64,000 nt of DNA from Zanthoxylum bungeanum (lineage: Eukaryota > Streptophyta > Magnoliopsida > Sapindales > Rutaceae), in NCBI GenBank assembly GCA_019454045.1, contig SKCR01048561.1, positions 19,056 to 83,055 on the forward strand, written 5' to 3'. A program made the translations under genes and the position numbers. Numbering within the stretch: position 1 is the stretch's first letter; each line of letters starts with the position of its first letter. The notes beneath the pieces are model-generated. The model was not told the origin of the DNA, searched no databases, and saw only the letters and a list, made by a program, of their open reading frames with translations. Of this stretch, positions 1 to 9,971 are shown in pieces.

Positions 1-1150
1 ATGAAGTCCGATATCATTGTCTTTACTTCTTTATGTATGTATGGTGTTGTTTGCGCATGGGCTTAGTAAGTACGATTAAAGGTCCTCTATTTTGAGAGGT
101 TAAAATCCTTTACCACGATGCTTCGCCGCGCCAGATAGTGTATATTCGATTGGATGCGAGATGAGTTCAATCAGATACGTGAGGTCCTACATTGTGGATT
201 TGTTTGTCTATGTAAGTACTGCATGCATCAGGTCTGGTTCCGTTCGAACGTGTTCTCGAACGCCACACGAACGCGAACCTTCTGTTTACCGTTCGAACGC
301 GTTCTCGAACGCTACGCGAACACGCATGTATTTTCTTAGTTTCATCATGCATCAGGTCTGGTTCCGTTCGAACGCATTCTCGAACGCCACACGAACGCGA
401 ACCTTCTGTTTACCGTTCGAACGCATTCTCGAACGCTACGCGAACGCGCACGTATTTTCTTAGTTTCATCATGCATCAGGTCTGGCTCCGTTTGAACGCG
501 TTCTCAAACGCCACACGAACGAGAACCTTTTGTTTACCGTTCGAACGCGTTTACGAACGCTACACGAACGCGCACTCACTGAACTGAGTCATTTTCATCA
601 GATTTCGTGCATAATTGTCCCTAGTAGCTATCCCTTCGTATGATGAACCTGATTGTTTTTATGTATTACGCAAGATTGTGTATGTGTCATTCATCTATAT
701 TCCCCACATGTATGAGTACAATGTGTTTATTAACTTGTATGCTTGCCGTATGTTAATTTATCTTTATGTATGCAAATTGAGACATAGATTACATGCAAAT
801 AGGCTGTATGCAAATTCAGATATGTGTTACATGTAAATTTAGATGAACTTGTTGATGTATGCATGCGAACTTAGGGGTAAATCATCCCTGGAAATACGTT
901 GCTTAGGCTTGGTTAGATTATTGCGCAAATCATTTTATTACAAATGGAACAAGTAAGAGACCATTCTGAACCCAACGGTTTGAGGTCTTCCCTTGCGAGG
1001 GGTGAGTGCGGCCTTAAATCTCATTTTCCCGGTTCACACCGGGTTGGCGACTCCATCATTCTCCGATTTAGTCCCCCGCGGGCTACTCCGTACTCCCAAC
1101 CGGGCCGTGAGCCCAGGACAATATGCGTCGCCCAGTTTCTGTGTCCCACA
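1..1150 (+). mobile_element. 3' part of a Tat/Ogre-like Ty3/gypsy LTR
   Basis: The segment matches the 3' part of the LTR at 33427-36516: the same 'gcatgggcttagta' block, the same TTCGAACG array, and the same GC-rich end (about 945-1150 against 36320-36516) finishing in TCCCACA. It ends exactly where the antisense gypsy integrase resumes at 1151. The LTR therefore inserted into that older element, and the rest of it lies left of the window. Whether it is a solo LTR or the 3' LTR of a full element cannot be told here. Confidence 0.8.
226..575 (+). repeat. TTCGAACG tandem array A, in the Tat/Ogre-like LTR
   Basis: Three higher-order units begin with GCATCAGGTCTG at about 228, 351 and 474, a period of about 123 bp. 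Each holds two subunits of about 50 bp built from GTTCGAACGC, TTCTCGAACGC and ACACGAACGCG, ending in a TTCTGT-like spacer. Many copies contain TTCnnGAA. Short open frames here are by-products of the repeat. Confidence 0.9.
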
Positions 1151-2104
1151 CATATTAAACTTCAGCTCATCCATGATGGCATTTCGTTCATGTAACTGGG
1201 CGTTCACTGCATCCACAATTGAGTAACCGTCTGAAAAATGAAGGAGAGGGGGAGGATCAATGCCATACAATGCCCGAAAGGGTGTCATGCCAATAGAGTT
1301 GTGAAATGAACTGTTAAACCAATATTCCGCCCAAGGAATCCATTTCGGCCAGCTTCGCTGCTTTGCGCCCACAAAACAACATAAATAGGTCTCCAAGCAC
1401 CTGTTAACCTCTTCGGACTGGCCATCCGTTTGAGGGTGGTATGCAGAGCTTCGTCGCAGAACAGTGCCAACGACTGTGAAAAGCTCATTCCAAAAAGTGC
1501 TCATAAAAATCTTGTCACGATCGGTAATGATGGATCTAGGAAAACCATGGAGTCTCACCATTTCCTTGATGAATAATTCAGCCACTGTCCGGGCGGAAAA
1601 AGGATGGGATAGGACTAAAAAATGGATGTATTTGGATAATCTATCGACGACTATCGAGATAGTGTCCATGTGTTGTGCCTCAGGTAGCCATTCAATGAAG
1701 TCCATTGTGATATCCTCCCAAATTTTGTCCGGAATGGGTAAAGGTTGTAACAACCCACATGGGCTCAATGATGCATACTTATTGGCTTGACAGACATCGC
1801 ATGTAGCAATGAAATTTTGAATGGAATTTTTCATTCCTTCCCAGTATAAGGCTGTAGAAATTCGCTTGAAAGTTCTGAAGTAGCTCGAGTGACCCCCATT
1901 AGGTGAAGAGTGAAATTTGTGAAGTAATTCATGTATCCTGGGTGACGTGGGAGGCAGCACCAAACGATTCTTAAACAGCGACAATCCATTGCGTAAAGAA
2001 AATGGAGGGTGACTGTCTGGTGCCACTAGGAGTTTCAAGAAAATGTCATAGAGCTTAGAATCTTGTTGAATCTCTTGCTCCAATCTGGCTGACAGGGCGC
2101 CCAA
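1151..2104 (-). pseudogene. gypsy integrase, truncated
   Basis: The protein shows an HHCC zinc-binding region (H..H early, then CDVCQANK). A DDE core follows, with D in ITMDFIEW, D in ITDRDKIF, and the HPQTDGQSE block carrying the Glu. Integrase joins element cDNA to the host chromosome. The open frame continues past 1150 only into unrelated LTR sequence, so the C-terminal domain is lost. Upstream, it is separated from RNase H by stops at about 2105-2264. The product would not be functional. Confidence 0.88.
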
Positions 2105-2264
2105 CTGAAGCTGCTTCGTCGTTGCCGTGTCCAGCCCTTGAACCGATTCTTGTAAGCTGCCAGCCTGTGAAGGCCCATCAATTTCATGAATTCTGGATAG
2201 TGCACCAGCCGCCTTGTTTTCTTTCCCTGGTTTATAAGAGATTGGGAACTGGAACCCTGCTAAT

Positions 2265-2834
2265 TTAATTAGCCATCTGTTGCTCTTCTGTCACCAGCCG
2301 TTTTTCTAGTAAGTGCTTAAGACTTGACTGATCAGCATGGATAAATAAATGATGACCGATCAAGTAATGTCTCCATTTGAGTACCGTTTTGACGATGGCC
2401 ATTAACTCACGTTCATACACCGACTTCCCATGCGCGCTCGGAGACAACGCTTGATTGAAAAATGCTATGGGACGCCATAATTGCATGAGGACAGCCCCTA
2501 TACCCACACCAGAAGCATCTGCTTCTACTACGAAAGGTATTGAAAAGTCTGGTAGTGCGACCATGGCTTGCTTAAATTTCTCAAAAGTCTTATGCTCTTC
2601 CTCTCCCCAGTGGAAATTATTCTTCTTTGTCAAATCAGTCAAGGGCTGAGCTAATCTCCCACAATCTTGAAAAAACCGCCTATAATATCCTGTGAGGCCA
2701 AGGAAACCTTGGAGTCCCTTAAGATTGGAAGAGGCTGGCCAATTGATCATGCATTCTACTTTGCTCACGTTCGCGGCCACACCTTCCTTGGAAATGACAT
2801 GGCCGAGATACTCCACTCGTGACTGACCAAACAA
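2265..2834 (-). pseudogene. gypsy RT C-terminus and RNase H
   Basis: The segment begins in the RT connection region ([18 protein letters not shown]), then continues into RNase H with VVEADASGVGIGAVLMQ, ELMAIV and HLFIHADQSSLKHLL. The acidic residues typical of the fold are visible (E/D of EADAS, E of YERELMA, D of HADQ). It follows the RT segment after a frameshift in the overlap 2765-2834 and ends at a stop near 2265. Confidence 0.85.
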
Positions 2835-3499
2835 ACATTTTTTCTATTCAAGACCGGCTGTTGTTGTTGTAGTATACTGAAAATTATGCCCAAATGGTCT
2901 AGGTGTGACTCCTCGGAACAACTATAAACCAGGATGTCGTCAAAGAAGACCAGGACAAACTTTCTCAGGAAGGGCCTGAAGATATGGTTCATCAGGGATT
3001 GGAAAGTGGCCGGCGCATTGGTGAGTCCGAAAGGCATGACGAGGAACTCGTAGTGTCCCTCATGAGTTCTTAATGTTGTCTTCTTGGTATCCGCAGGCTT
3101 AATTCGGATCTGATGATACCCGGATTTCAAATCCAGCTTGGAAAAAATCATGGCTCCCCCTAATTCATCCAATAACTCGTCAATAACCGACATAGGGAAT
3201 TTATTCAGGACTGTCAAGTTGTTGAGAGCCATGTAATCGACACATAACCTCCAGCCACCATCTTTTTTCTTAACAAGCAAAGCGGGATTGGAATATGGAC
3301 TAACACTGGGTTTAATAATTCCAGTGGCTAACATCTCCTGCACTAACTTCTCGATATCATTCTTGTGGGCATAAAGATACCGGAAAGGTCTAACCCGAGG
3401 CGGTGTAGCTCATTCTACTAGTCGAATAGCATGGTCTTGATCTCGAGCCTCCGGAACTCGAATGGGCTGATCGAAAATAGATTCAAAGGAGTTCACCAA
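2765..3499 (-). pseudogene. gypsy reverse transcriptase
   Basis: RT motifs appear in order: [42 protein letters not shown], and the catalytic loop [10 protein letters not shown]. The usual gypsy loop is YxDD or FxDD, so both aspartates are kept. The clear open frame is 3343-2765. The stretch upstream to 3499 reads as the N-terminal RT region but has an in-frame stop near 3410. At the 3' end the frame shifts near 2840-2860, around a CAA/TTG run, into the RNase H frame. Confidence 0.88.
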
Positions 3500-3982
3500 C
3501 TATTGGACCTTGTCGGGAACTTCGACCTCGATGTTCTTCCCTTCTACACCCTCCATGGCCCCAAATTCCAGCATATACCCTATATCCCCCATCTTGAATC
3601 CCTTCATCATAGCCTTTAGGGAAACTAAAGTTTTTGACAAAGAAGGATCCCCTTGCAGCACAATCTTGTGTCCATCCACAGTCACTGTCATTGTCAACTT
3701 TTGGTAATTGGCCAAAAATTCTCCTAATTTGACCAACCACGACACTCCCAAAACCACGTCTGTTCTTCCAATTTCAAATGGGTAAAATTCCTTTGTTACT
3801 GCCAGTTTCGGCAGTTGGAGTTGAACTTTTCTACAAATTCCTTCTCTTTTTACACAGAACCCATTTCCCACCTCCACACCCAACTTCCTATCGTCATCAA
3901 CTTTCATCCCCAATCTCCCAATCAATTCCTTTGAAATGAAGCAATGAGAGACTCCACTATCGATCATGACTACCACAACCAC
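3500..3982 (-). pseudogene. gypsy aspartic protease region
   Basis: MIDSGVSHCFIS near the start carries the retropepsin D-S-G active site, in the usual context DSGATHNFIS. It is followed by TDVVLGVSWL, a second conserved protease block of gypsy elements. The protease cleaves the Gag-Pol polyprotein. The open frame of about 160 residues lies directly after the gag zinc-knuckle segment and before RT, as expected. It is no longer joined in frame to its neighbours. Confidence 0.8.
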
Positions 3983-3990
3983 CCCTTGAA

Positions 3991-4596
3991 TTAGACCCTG
4001 AAGTTTAAGTGTTTTACTGTGGGCGCAATCCCCACTATTGAGTGCATGGAAAATGTCAACCCAACTACTTCCTCCTTCACCGGTTCCAGAGCTTCACCAT
4101 TTGCTTCATCCATTGTGGAATCTTCGTCATCAGCCAAGACCATGAGCATAAGGCGCATATTTTTGCATACGTTTCTCGGCCCATAATTTTTCTCACACTT
4201 GAAACACAACATGTTAGCTCGCCTATAAGCTATCTCATTGGGTGTGAGATTTCGCACTGTCTCGGGCTGGTTATTCACGCTGCTTTGTGAAATCAATGAC
4301 GTTCTGAGTGCGTTGCTAGGAGACGTCTCTTGCGGCTGATCAATAGATTTAGGGTTGTCTTTAATTGGAGGCAGGGTATTGGTTCGATTATAAGCAATGG
4401 ATCGGGTCATACCCGACTCGCCCACTGCCCGCTCCACGAATGCACTCCTGTCGGCCCGTACCCGGTCCATTTGGTCTTCTTGGAGTATGCCCAATTTCTT
4501 CTATGTATTGTGGGCATTCCTCATCACGGTGATTAACGAACCTGAATGAGCCATGGCCAGTTCAGCTCGTATGTCTCCCCGGAGCCTGTTAGGTTG
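3991..4596 (-). pseudogene. gypsy gag C-terminal part with altered zinc knuckle
   Basis: The segment contains LCFKCEKNYGPRNVC, which aligns with the gag knuckle CFKC..YSPGHKC of this lineage, but the histidine is replaced by asparagine. Upstream in the same strand, RLRGDIRAELAM at about 4540-4585 is the conserved end of the gag capsid region. Joined across the inserted element it continues in frame from FANGL at 7516. A stop near 4500 breaks the frame. Confidence 0.75.
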
Positions 4597-7516
4597 TGAT
4601 AAGTGCACGAAAGTGTACTTAGAACACTGCTAACTTGGTTTGTTTATCATATATTTAATCTTAATTGGAGTTCATATTATACTTTGTTATTAGGAGCAAT
4701 GGATCAAGAAGAATGGAGTAATTACATGTGTTTCGGAGCTTAACGGACGCATCGCACGCAACAAACACAAATAAGAGAGCACGTGGGCCAAACTTCCAAC
4801 TTCAAAGTGGCGTCAAAGACAAAGTCAAATGAAAAGAAGAAAGAGCACGTGGCTTTATTACAAAAGCAACAATCTTTGTTAAATAAGAAAGTCAACCAAA
4901 TAAAGAAAGAAGAATTGCTTATTCACGTGAAGAAATTGATTTAAAGAGGAAGACAAGCTGGGCCGCCACCTTTGACCAAAAGGAGAAGAAAACAAGCGCG
5001 GGTCCAATTAAAATAGGGTTTCAGTATTTCTTGTACTATAAAAGCCATGCAAAGTTGGCAATATTGAGGACGCTGCTGTGTGACAAATAAATAAATTAGA
5101 GGCCGAGAGCCTCACGCCAAGAGGCAGCTGTTGCGTGAATAAGCAAGCAGTGCCGAGAGCTGCGAAAATACAAAAGAACAGAAGCAGCCGAGCGTAGGAA
5201 AAAGGCAGAAGCAGCCGAGAGCAGAAAACGGGGCTGCTGCGTGAAGCAGCTTGCGCAAGAAACAAAGAAACGAAAACAGAAAACTGCGCAGAAACAGAAT
5301 AAAAAAAACGCAGAGAAGAAAGAGAGCAGTGCCGAAGGTTCAGAGAAGAAATCAGAGCCCAGAAGCCGGAACGCGGAGCCGTGATGATTCAGAGCGATAA
5401 TTCTCTCCAATCCCAGGCTATTTTTATTTCTTTTATGAGGAACTAATCCCCTAGGCAAAGTTAGAGATGAACTCTTGTGTTTGATTTCTATTATTTATGT
5501 TTTTGATTCCTACGAGTACCTTTTAATCGTTTAATAAAATTGATATTATTGTTCTTTATTATCTTTCGATTCTTTAGTCCAGAAATTATGTTTTGTCAAA
5601 TCCCATATAAATCCAGTCATGCTTCTTTTATGTGTGGTTTGCGAATTTAATTGTGACTGGTAAAAGTTGTTTTGCGTGTTGGTCTTCTGCTGCAGTATTG
5701 CCTGAGGGTATATTGTCGACGTTAGATAGCTCGTAACGATGACTTTTGTGTGCTGTTAACATAGAGAAAATAATCATTAATTACCTTAGAATTTGAATAT
5801 GTGTAGAATTGAATATCTTCCAATTGTTGGTTTGGGATGTGAAACCCTCAATTGTGTAATAAAAGGAATCAATAACTAAATATATGAGTTTGATATAAGA
5901 GGGATCCCCGACGCTTTGCTGCTTTTCTCTGCTGTTATTCTCATATTATATTTTCATTATTTTACTTATCTTTACTTTAATTACCAATTCTATCGTTTTA
6001 TTTATTTAAGTTACCGTTAACATTTTGTTTGAGTAAATTAGTTCATGTAACCATCTCTCTGAGGAATCGACACCCCAGCTATACTACGATAACCACAAGT
6101 TATTTTTGGGCGTAATCAAAATTTTAAATTTTGATTACGCCCAAATATGACTTGCGGTTATCGCAGTATAGCTGGGGTGTCGATTCCTCAGAGAGATGGT
6201 TAGATGAACTAATTTACTCAAGCAAATACGTTAACGGTAACTTAATAAATAAAATGATAAAATTGGTAATTAAAGTAATGATAAACAAAATAATAAAAAG
6301 ATAATGAAAGATAATGGCAGTGAAAAATAGCAAAGCGTCGGGAATCCCTCTTGCATCAAATTCTTGTATTTTGTTATTGATTCCTTTTATTACACAATTG
6401 AGGGTTTCACATCCCAAACCAACAATCGGAAAATATTCAATTCTACGCATATTCAAATTCTAAGGTAATTAATGATTATTTTCTCTATATTAACAGCACA
6501 CAAAAGTCATCGTTACGAGCTATCTAACGTCGACAATATACCCTCAGGCAATACTGCAGCAGAAGACCAACACGCAAAACAACTTTTACCAGTCACAATT
6601 AAACTCGCAAACCACACATAAAAGAAGCATGACTGGATCTATATGGGATTTGACAAAACATAATTTCTGGACTAAAGAATCGAAAAATAATAAAGAAAAA
6701 TAATATCAATTTTATTAAACGATTAAAAGGTACTTGTAGGAATCAAAAACATAAATAATAAAAATCAAACACAAGAGTTCATCCCTAACTTTGCCTAGGG
6801 GATTAGTTCCCAATAAAAGAAATAAAGATAGCCTGGGATATGAGAGAATTATCGCTCTGAATTATCACGGCTCCGTGTCCGGTCTCGCGCTCATATTTCT
6901 TCTTTGCTCCTTTCTGCTTGCGGCTGATTGCTTCTGTTTCTATGCCCCCCGGAGCTCTCGGTTTGCTCTCTGATTTTCTTATATGCGCAAGCTGCTTCAC
7001 GCAGCAGCCTCTCTCTCTGGATTTTTATTTATTTGCGCAGCATGGACTGCTTCACGCAGCTCCCCTCAATTCTTGCAGCTTCTGTTCTTTAAATAACCAT
7101 AGAGTTATGAAACCCTATTGATTGCTTTGGGCCCACTTCAATTTCCAATTTCAATTCAAATTCTTGGTCAGCTTTGTTACTTTCTCTCTCGGCCCCACTT
7201 AACTTTCTTCTTTTATTTTTTGTTTTCAATTTTGCGCAGCCTCTGACAAAAACCCTAACGCTCACACCTATTAATGCGCAGCCAGCTCAAGTTTGTTTGT
7301 GTCTTCTTCTTTCCTCTTTTTGTGCTTTATTTACTATTTAGTCAATAATTGCAACTTATCTCTTGCGTGGCCCACGTGTGCATGGCTTATTAATAAATAC
7401 TTTCTAATTTAATATAATAACAAAAGTTATATAATAAAGTATAAAATATATAACTAAATACTGAACAATAAACCCGAATAAGTGATGTTTCGAATTACAT
7501 TTTCATGCACTTATCA
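4597..7516. mobile_element. 2.9 kb inverted-repeat element
   Basis: Both outer ends read TGATAAGTGCA inward. The two arms (4597-6124 and 6126-7516) are inverted copies. The inner part, about 700 bp per arm, is nearly identical by eye (for instance 5640-5760 against 6480-6600). The outer part is recognisably homologous but more diverged, with indels. The centre is a perfect palindrome around 6125 with a one-base spacer. Removing 4597-7516 rejoins the gypsy gag in frame with no target duplication visible. The start TGATAAGTGC resembles LTR starts, so this may be two LTR-like copies joined tail to tail. Confidence 0.85.
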
Positions 7517-8145
7517 GAGTCCGTTGGCAAAACTTTCCACCAAAAATTCGTTTGCAACGTCAGAAACAGATCCGCAAGGTAATTCGAACTCTGCAACGTA
7601 CTCCCTCACGGAACCCGGTTGTTTGATAATGAGAAGGGCCCTATAGCTGGACCTTCTACCATCCCCAAACCGGTCAAGTATGGCCGTCTTCAAAATCTCC
7701 ACGAGCGGAAAGGAAGTCATAACTCACTCCATTGAAACCAATTAATGTCCCCTTCGAAACTCAGAGAGGCTATGACCACTTTGTCCCTTGCTGGGGTGTC
7801 ATTTATAGTAAAGAATCTCTCAGCCTTATAGATCCAACCTTGAGGTTCGTCTACCGTGAAAATCGGCATCTCGAGTTTCCTCCACTTTGTGTTGCCATCC
7901 TCTCTCGCCATGCCTCTCGTCTCCCCCTCGCGTTCCCTGTCCCCATAGTTGTGAGACATTTCTCTGGGTGTTTGTTTGCCATATGATTTTAGTTGGTCCA
8001 TGATCTCCTTAAGTGTCTGTTGGGTACTCTCTTTCATCTCATCCATGTCTTTCTTCAGGTTCACTCGCATCTCCTCCATATCTTGCCTCACTTTCGCTAT
8101 TGGTTGGTCATTGTTGTCACTAGTTTTGGTTTGAACCATTGTTCT
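7517..8145 (-). pseudogene. gypsy gag N-terminal part
   Basis: The start codon nearest the primer site is MVQTKTSDNN, a few bases after the primer site ends. A coiled-coil-like acidic/basic stretch (VRQDMEEMRVNLKKDMDEMKE) follows, then the capsid motif KLEMPIFTVDEPQGWIYKAERFF. The frame breaks near 7717-7720 and continues as SFPLVEILKTAILDRFGDG and REYVAEFELPCG up to 7517, where the inverted-repeat element cuts in. Gag forms the virus-like particle of the element. Confidence 0.8.
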
Positions 8146-8146
8146 T

Positions 8147-8160
8147 GGCTCTGATACCAA
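8147..8160 (-). promoter_or_regulatory. Primer binding site, tRNA-iMet type (gypsy)
   Basis: On the minus strand the sequence is TTGGTATCAGAGCC, complementary to the 3' end of initiator tRNA-Met. It lies directly downstream of an LTR end (…CTTATCA) and upstream of gag. Confidence 0.85.
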
Positions 8161-8161
8161 T

Positions 8162-8712
8162 TGATAAGATCCTGTTGGAGCTGGTGAATGGATCAATATT
8201 TTTATTTAAGAATGAATGCTAGCAGAGGGAATTCATAATTTGTATTTCTTTTTGTATTGACTGAATTAGTTCTCATTACAATCAGTGTTATTCTAAAATA
8301 CCTTAGCAATGAGATTACAATCAATTACCAAGTAAAGGAAAAAAAAAAGATGAAAAGGCTATCTTCAGACTTTGAGAGCTGGTTCTACAAAAAGCCCCAA
8401 GAAAATGATTACTAGGCTGTCTTCATCCTCATGCACTCCTACTATTTATACTAAGTAATAATTGCTTGTAACCGAATGCCACCTCAACCGCTTCTTTGCA
8501 CTAGCTACTGCCCTCATTCTTCATGCACGCCCATGATCAGGTGTTGCTGCTGCAACAGATTCATTTCTAGAAAAGACTCTTTTGCCCCTCCTTTCATAAA
8601 CCTTGATGCCAGCAAATCTATCACATTTGTATATCTATACATGCTTATGACCTATTGCTTATGACCTATGATCCATACACAGAAACCATGTTAAATGATA
8701 CTAAACACAAAC
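8162..8712 (-). repeat. 5' LTR of the gypsy element (outer edge uncertain)
   Basis: The LTR ends in CA next to the primer site. A minus-strand TATA box (TATAAATAG) lies at about 8447-8456, consistent with a U3/R boundary. I could not fix the outer TG end because no second LTR is in the window. The hAT-type element and its target duplication start at 8713. Confidence 0.55.
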
Positions 8713-8720
8713 TTTATAAG

Positions 8721-9593
8721 TAGGGGTGAGCATCGGTCGGTTAATCCATGATTTTTTAACCATAACCGAAATTTTCGGTTAAATAAAAGTGTGACCGAAT
8801 TAACCAATTTATGACTCATAACCATTAACCAATTAACCGTTATATTTCGGTCGGTTATGGTTAATTCGGTTATTAACCAATCCAATAAATATAATTCATC
8901 AAAATCAAATTTCAATAAAGCATTTAACACAATTACACAAATATAAATTCAAATCCATCAAAAATACATCAAATTATAAATGGTGGATTTTGTGATTGTA
9001 ACTCTGTAAGCTGTATGTGGATTTTCAGAATTTGGAATTTTGTGTTTGTAAGTGGCGGAATTTTTGATTGTTTCAGAATATAGAGTCGACAGAGAAGCTA
9101 GGTTTTTGGTCGATGATTCTGCTCTGCAATTGAGGAAAAAAAAATTAAACCCCAAAAAAAAAAATGGGACGAAGCCAAAAGTACATTAACAAAACCAAAG
9201 AGAGCCAAAGATACTTACTTTGTGCTTGATTTTCCCATGATTGTAGTTTTGGATGCAGAGAGTATCAATTTTAACAAGGCAGAGAAGCTAGGGATTTACA
9301 TTCATAGTCAACGACCAAAAACTGAGCGGAGGGTTTTTGAGATGGCAGAGAAGCTAGGGTTTTGAAGTGTTATTTTTGATTTAGGGTTTTAAAATATATA
9401 TATATATGGTTTAATTTCGGTAATCGGTCGGTTCGGTTATACGAATCTCATAACCGTAACCGAACCGAATAACCGAAAAAAATTAAAAAATTTAACCGTA
9501 ATAACCGATTTAACCGAATTAACCGAACCGTAATAAAAAAATGGGTCGAAACGGTTCGGTTAATCGGTTAAAACCGATTAATGCACACCCCTA
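8721..9593. mobile_element. hAT-type miniature element with CGGTTAAT subterminal repeats
   Basis: The ends read TAGGGGTGAGCATCGGTCGG and …CGATTAATGCACACCCCTA, an imperfect terminal inverted repeat. They are flanked by a perfect 8-bp target duplication TTTATAAG at 8713-8720 and 9594-9601. Both subterminal regions are packed with AACCGAAT/CGGTTAAT motifs in both orientations, a usual feature of hAT transposase binding regions. There is no transposase ORF, so it is non-autonomous. Confidence 0.9.
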
Positions 9594-9601
9594 TTTATAA
9601 G

Positions 9602-9971
9602 GTGACACATAAATCATAGCTCTAATATCTAACCTTCCAGTTATTTGACGCACTTTTCTCTCTTTCTAGAATTTACTTAGGCAAAAAAAATGTCATTGTT
9701 AATGTGTTATTTTATTAATTCATAATTAGATACTAATAAAGATAATGTAGCAATATACATAAAAAGTTTAAGGAAGCACATCGCTAATCCACGCAAATTG
9801 ATCGGGCTGAACTTGTATCTTTTATAAATGTTGCATGTATGTGCTACATGTTCAAAGCCAAATTTACGCGTTTAAACTTGTATGTGTCAAAAACAAGCAG
9901 AAGAGACAGTTGTGCTAGCTTCTTGCATTTGGAGAACATAAAAGTTATATTACCACAAATGGTAGGAGTCA
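9602..9971. other. Non-coding stretch
   Basis: AT-rich sequence between two elements. I see no ORF, no TIR and no match to the missing 3' exons of ALB3. Confidence 0.6.

Larger units (their letters stand above)
1151..8712 (-). mobile_element. Decayed Ty3/gypsy element, 5' LTR to integrase
   Basis: Read on the minus strand the order is LTR, tRNA-iMet-type primer site, gag, DSG protease, RT, RNase H, integrase, which is the gypsy order. The element is broken by stops and frameshifts, split in gag by the inverted-repeat element at 4597-7516, and truncated in integrase by the LTR at 1-1150. Its 3' LTR is not in the window. No chromodomain can be assessed because the integrase C-terminus is missing. 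Confidence 0.85.

Noticed and set aside
161..463. Open frames through the TTCGAACG array as small proteins (also around 13183-13447, 35321-35694, 47113-47409, 51294-51546)
   Set aside because: The peptides are direct translations of a tandem repeat in several frames, with no conserved start or domain.
226..575. CRISPR array
   Set aside because: Units are contiguous and degenerate with no unique spacers, and the setting is a plant LTR.
8147..8160. tRNA gene fragments at TGGTATCAGAGC sites (8147, 17089, 43386)
   Set aside because: Only the 12-15 bases of a primer binding site are present, each next to an LTR end.
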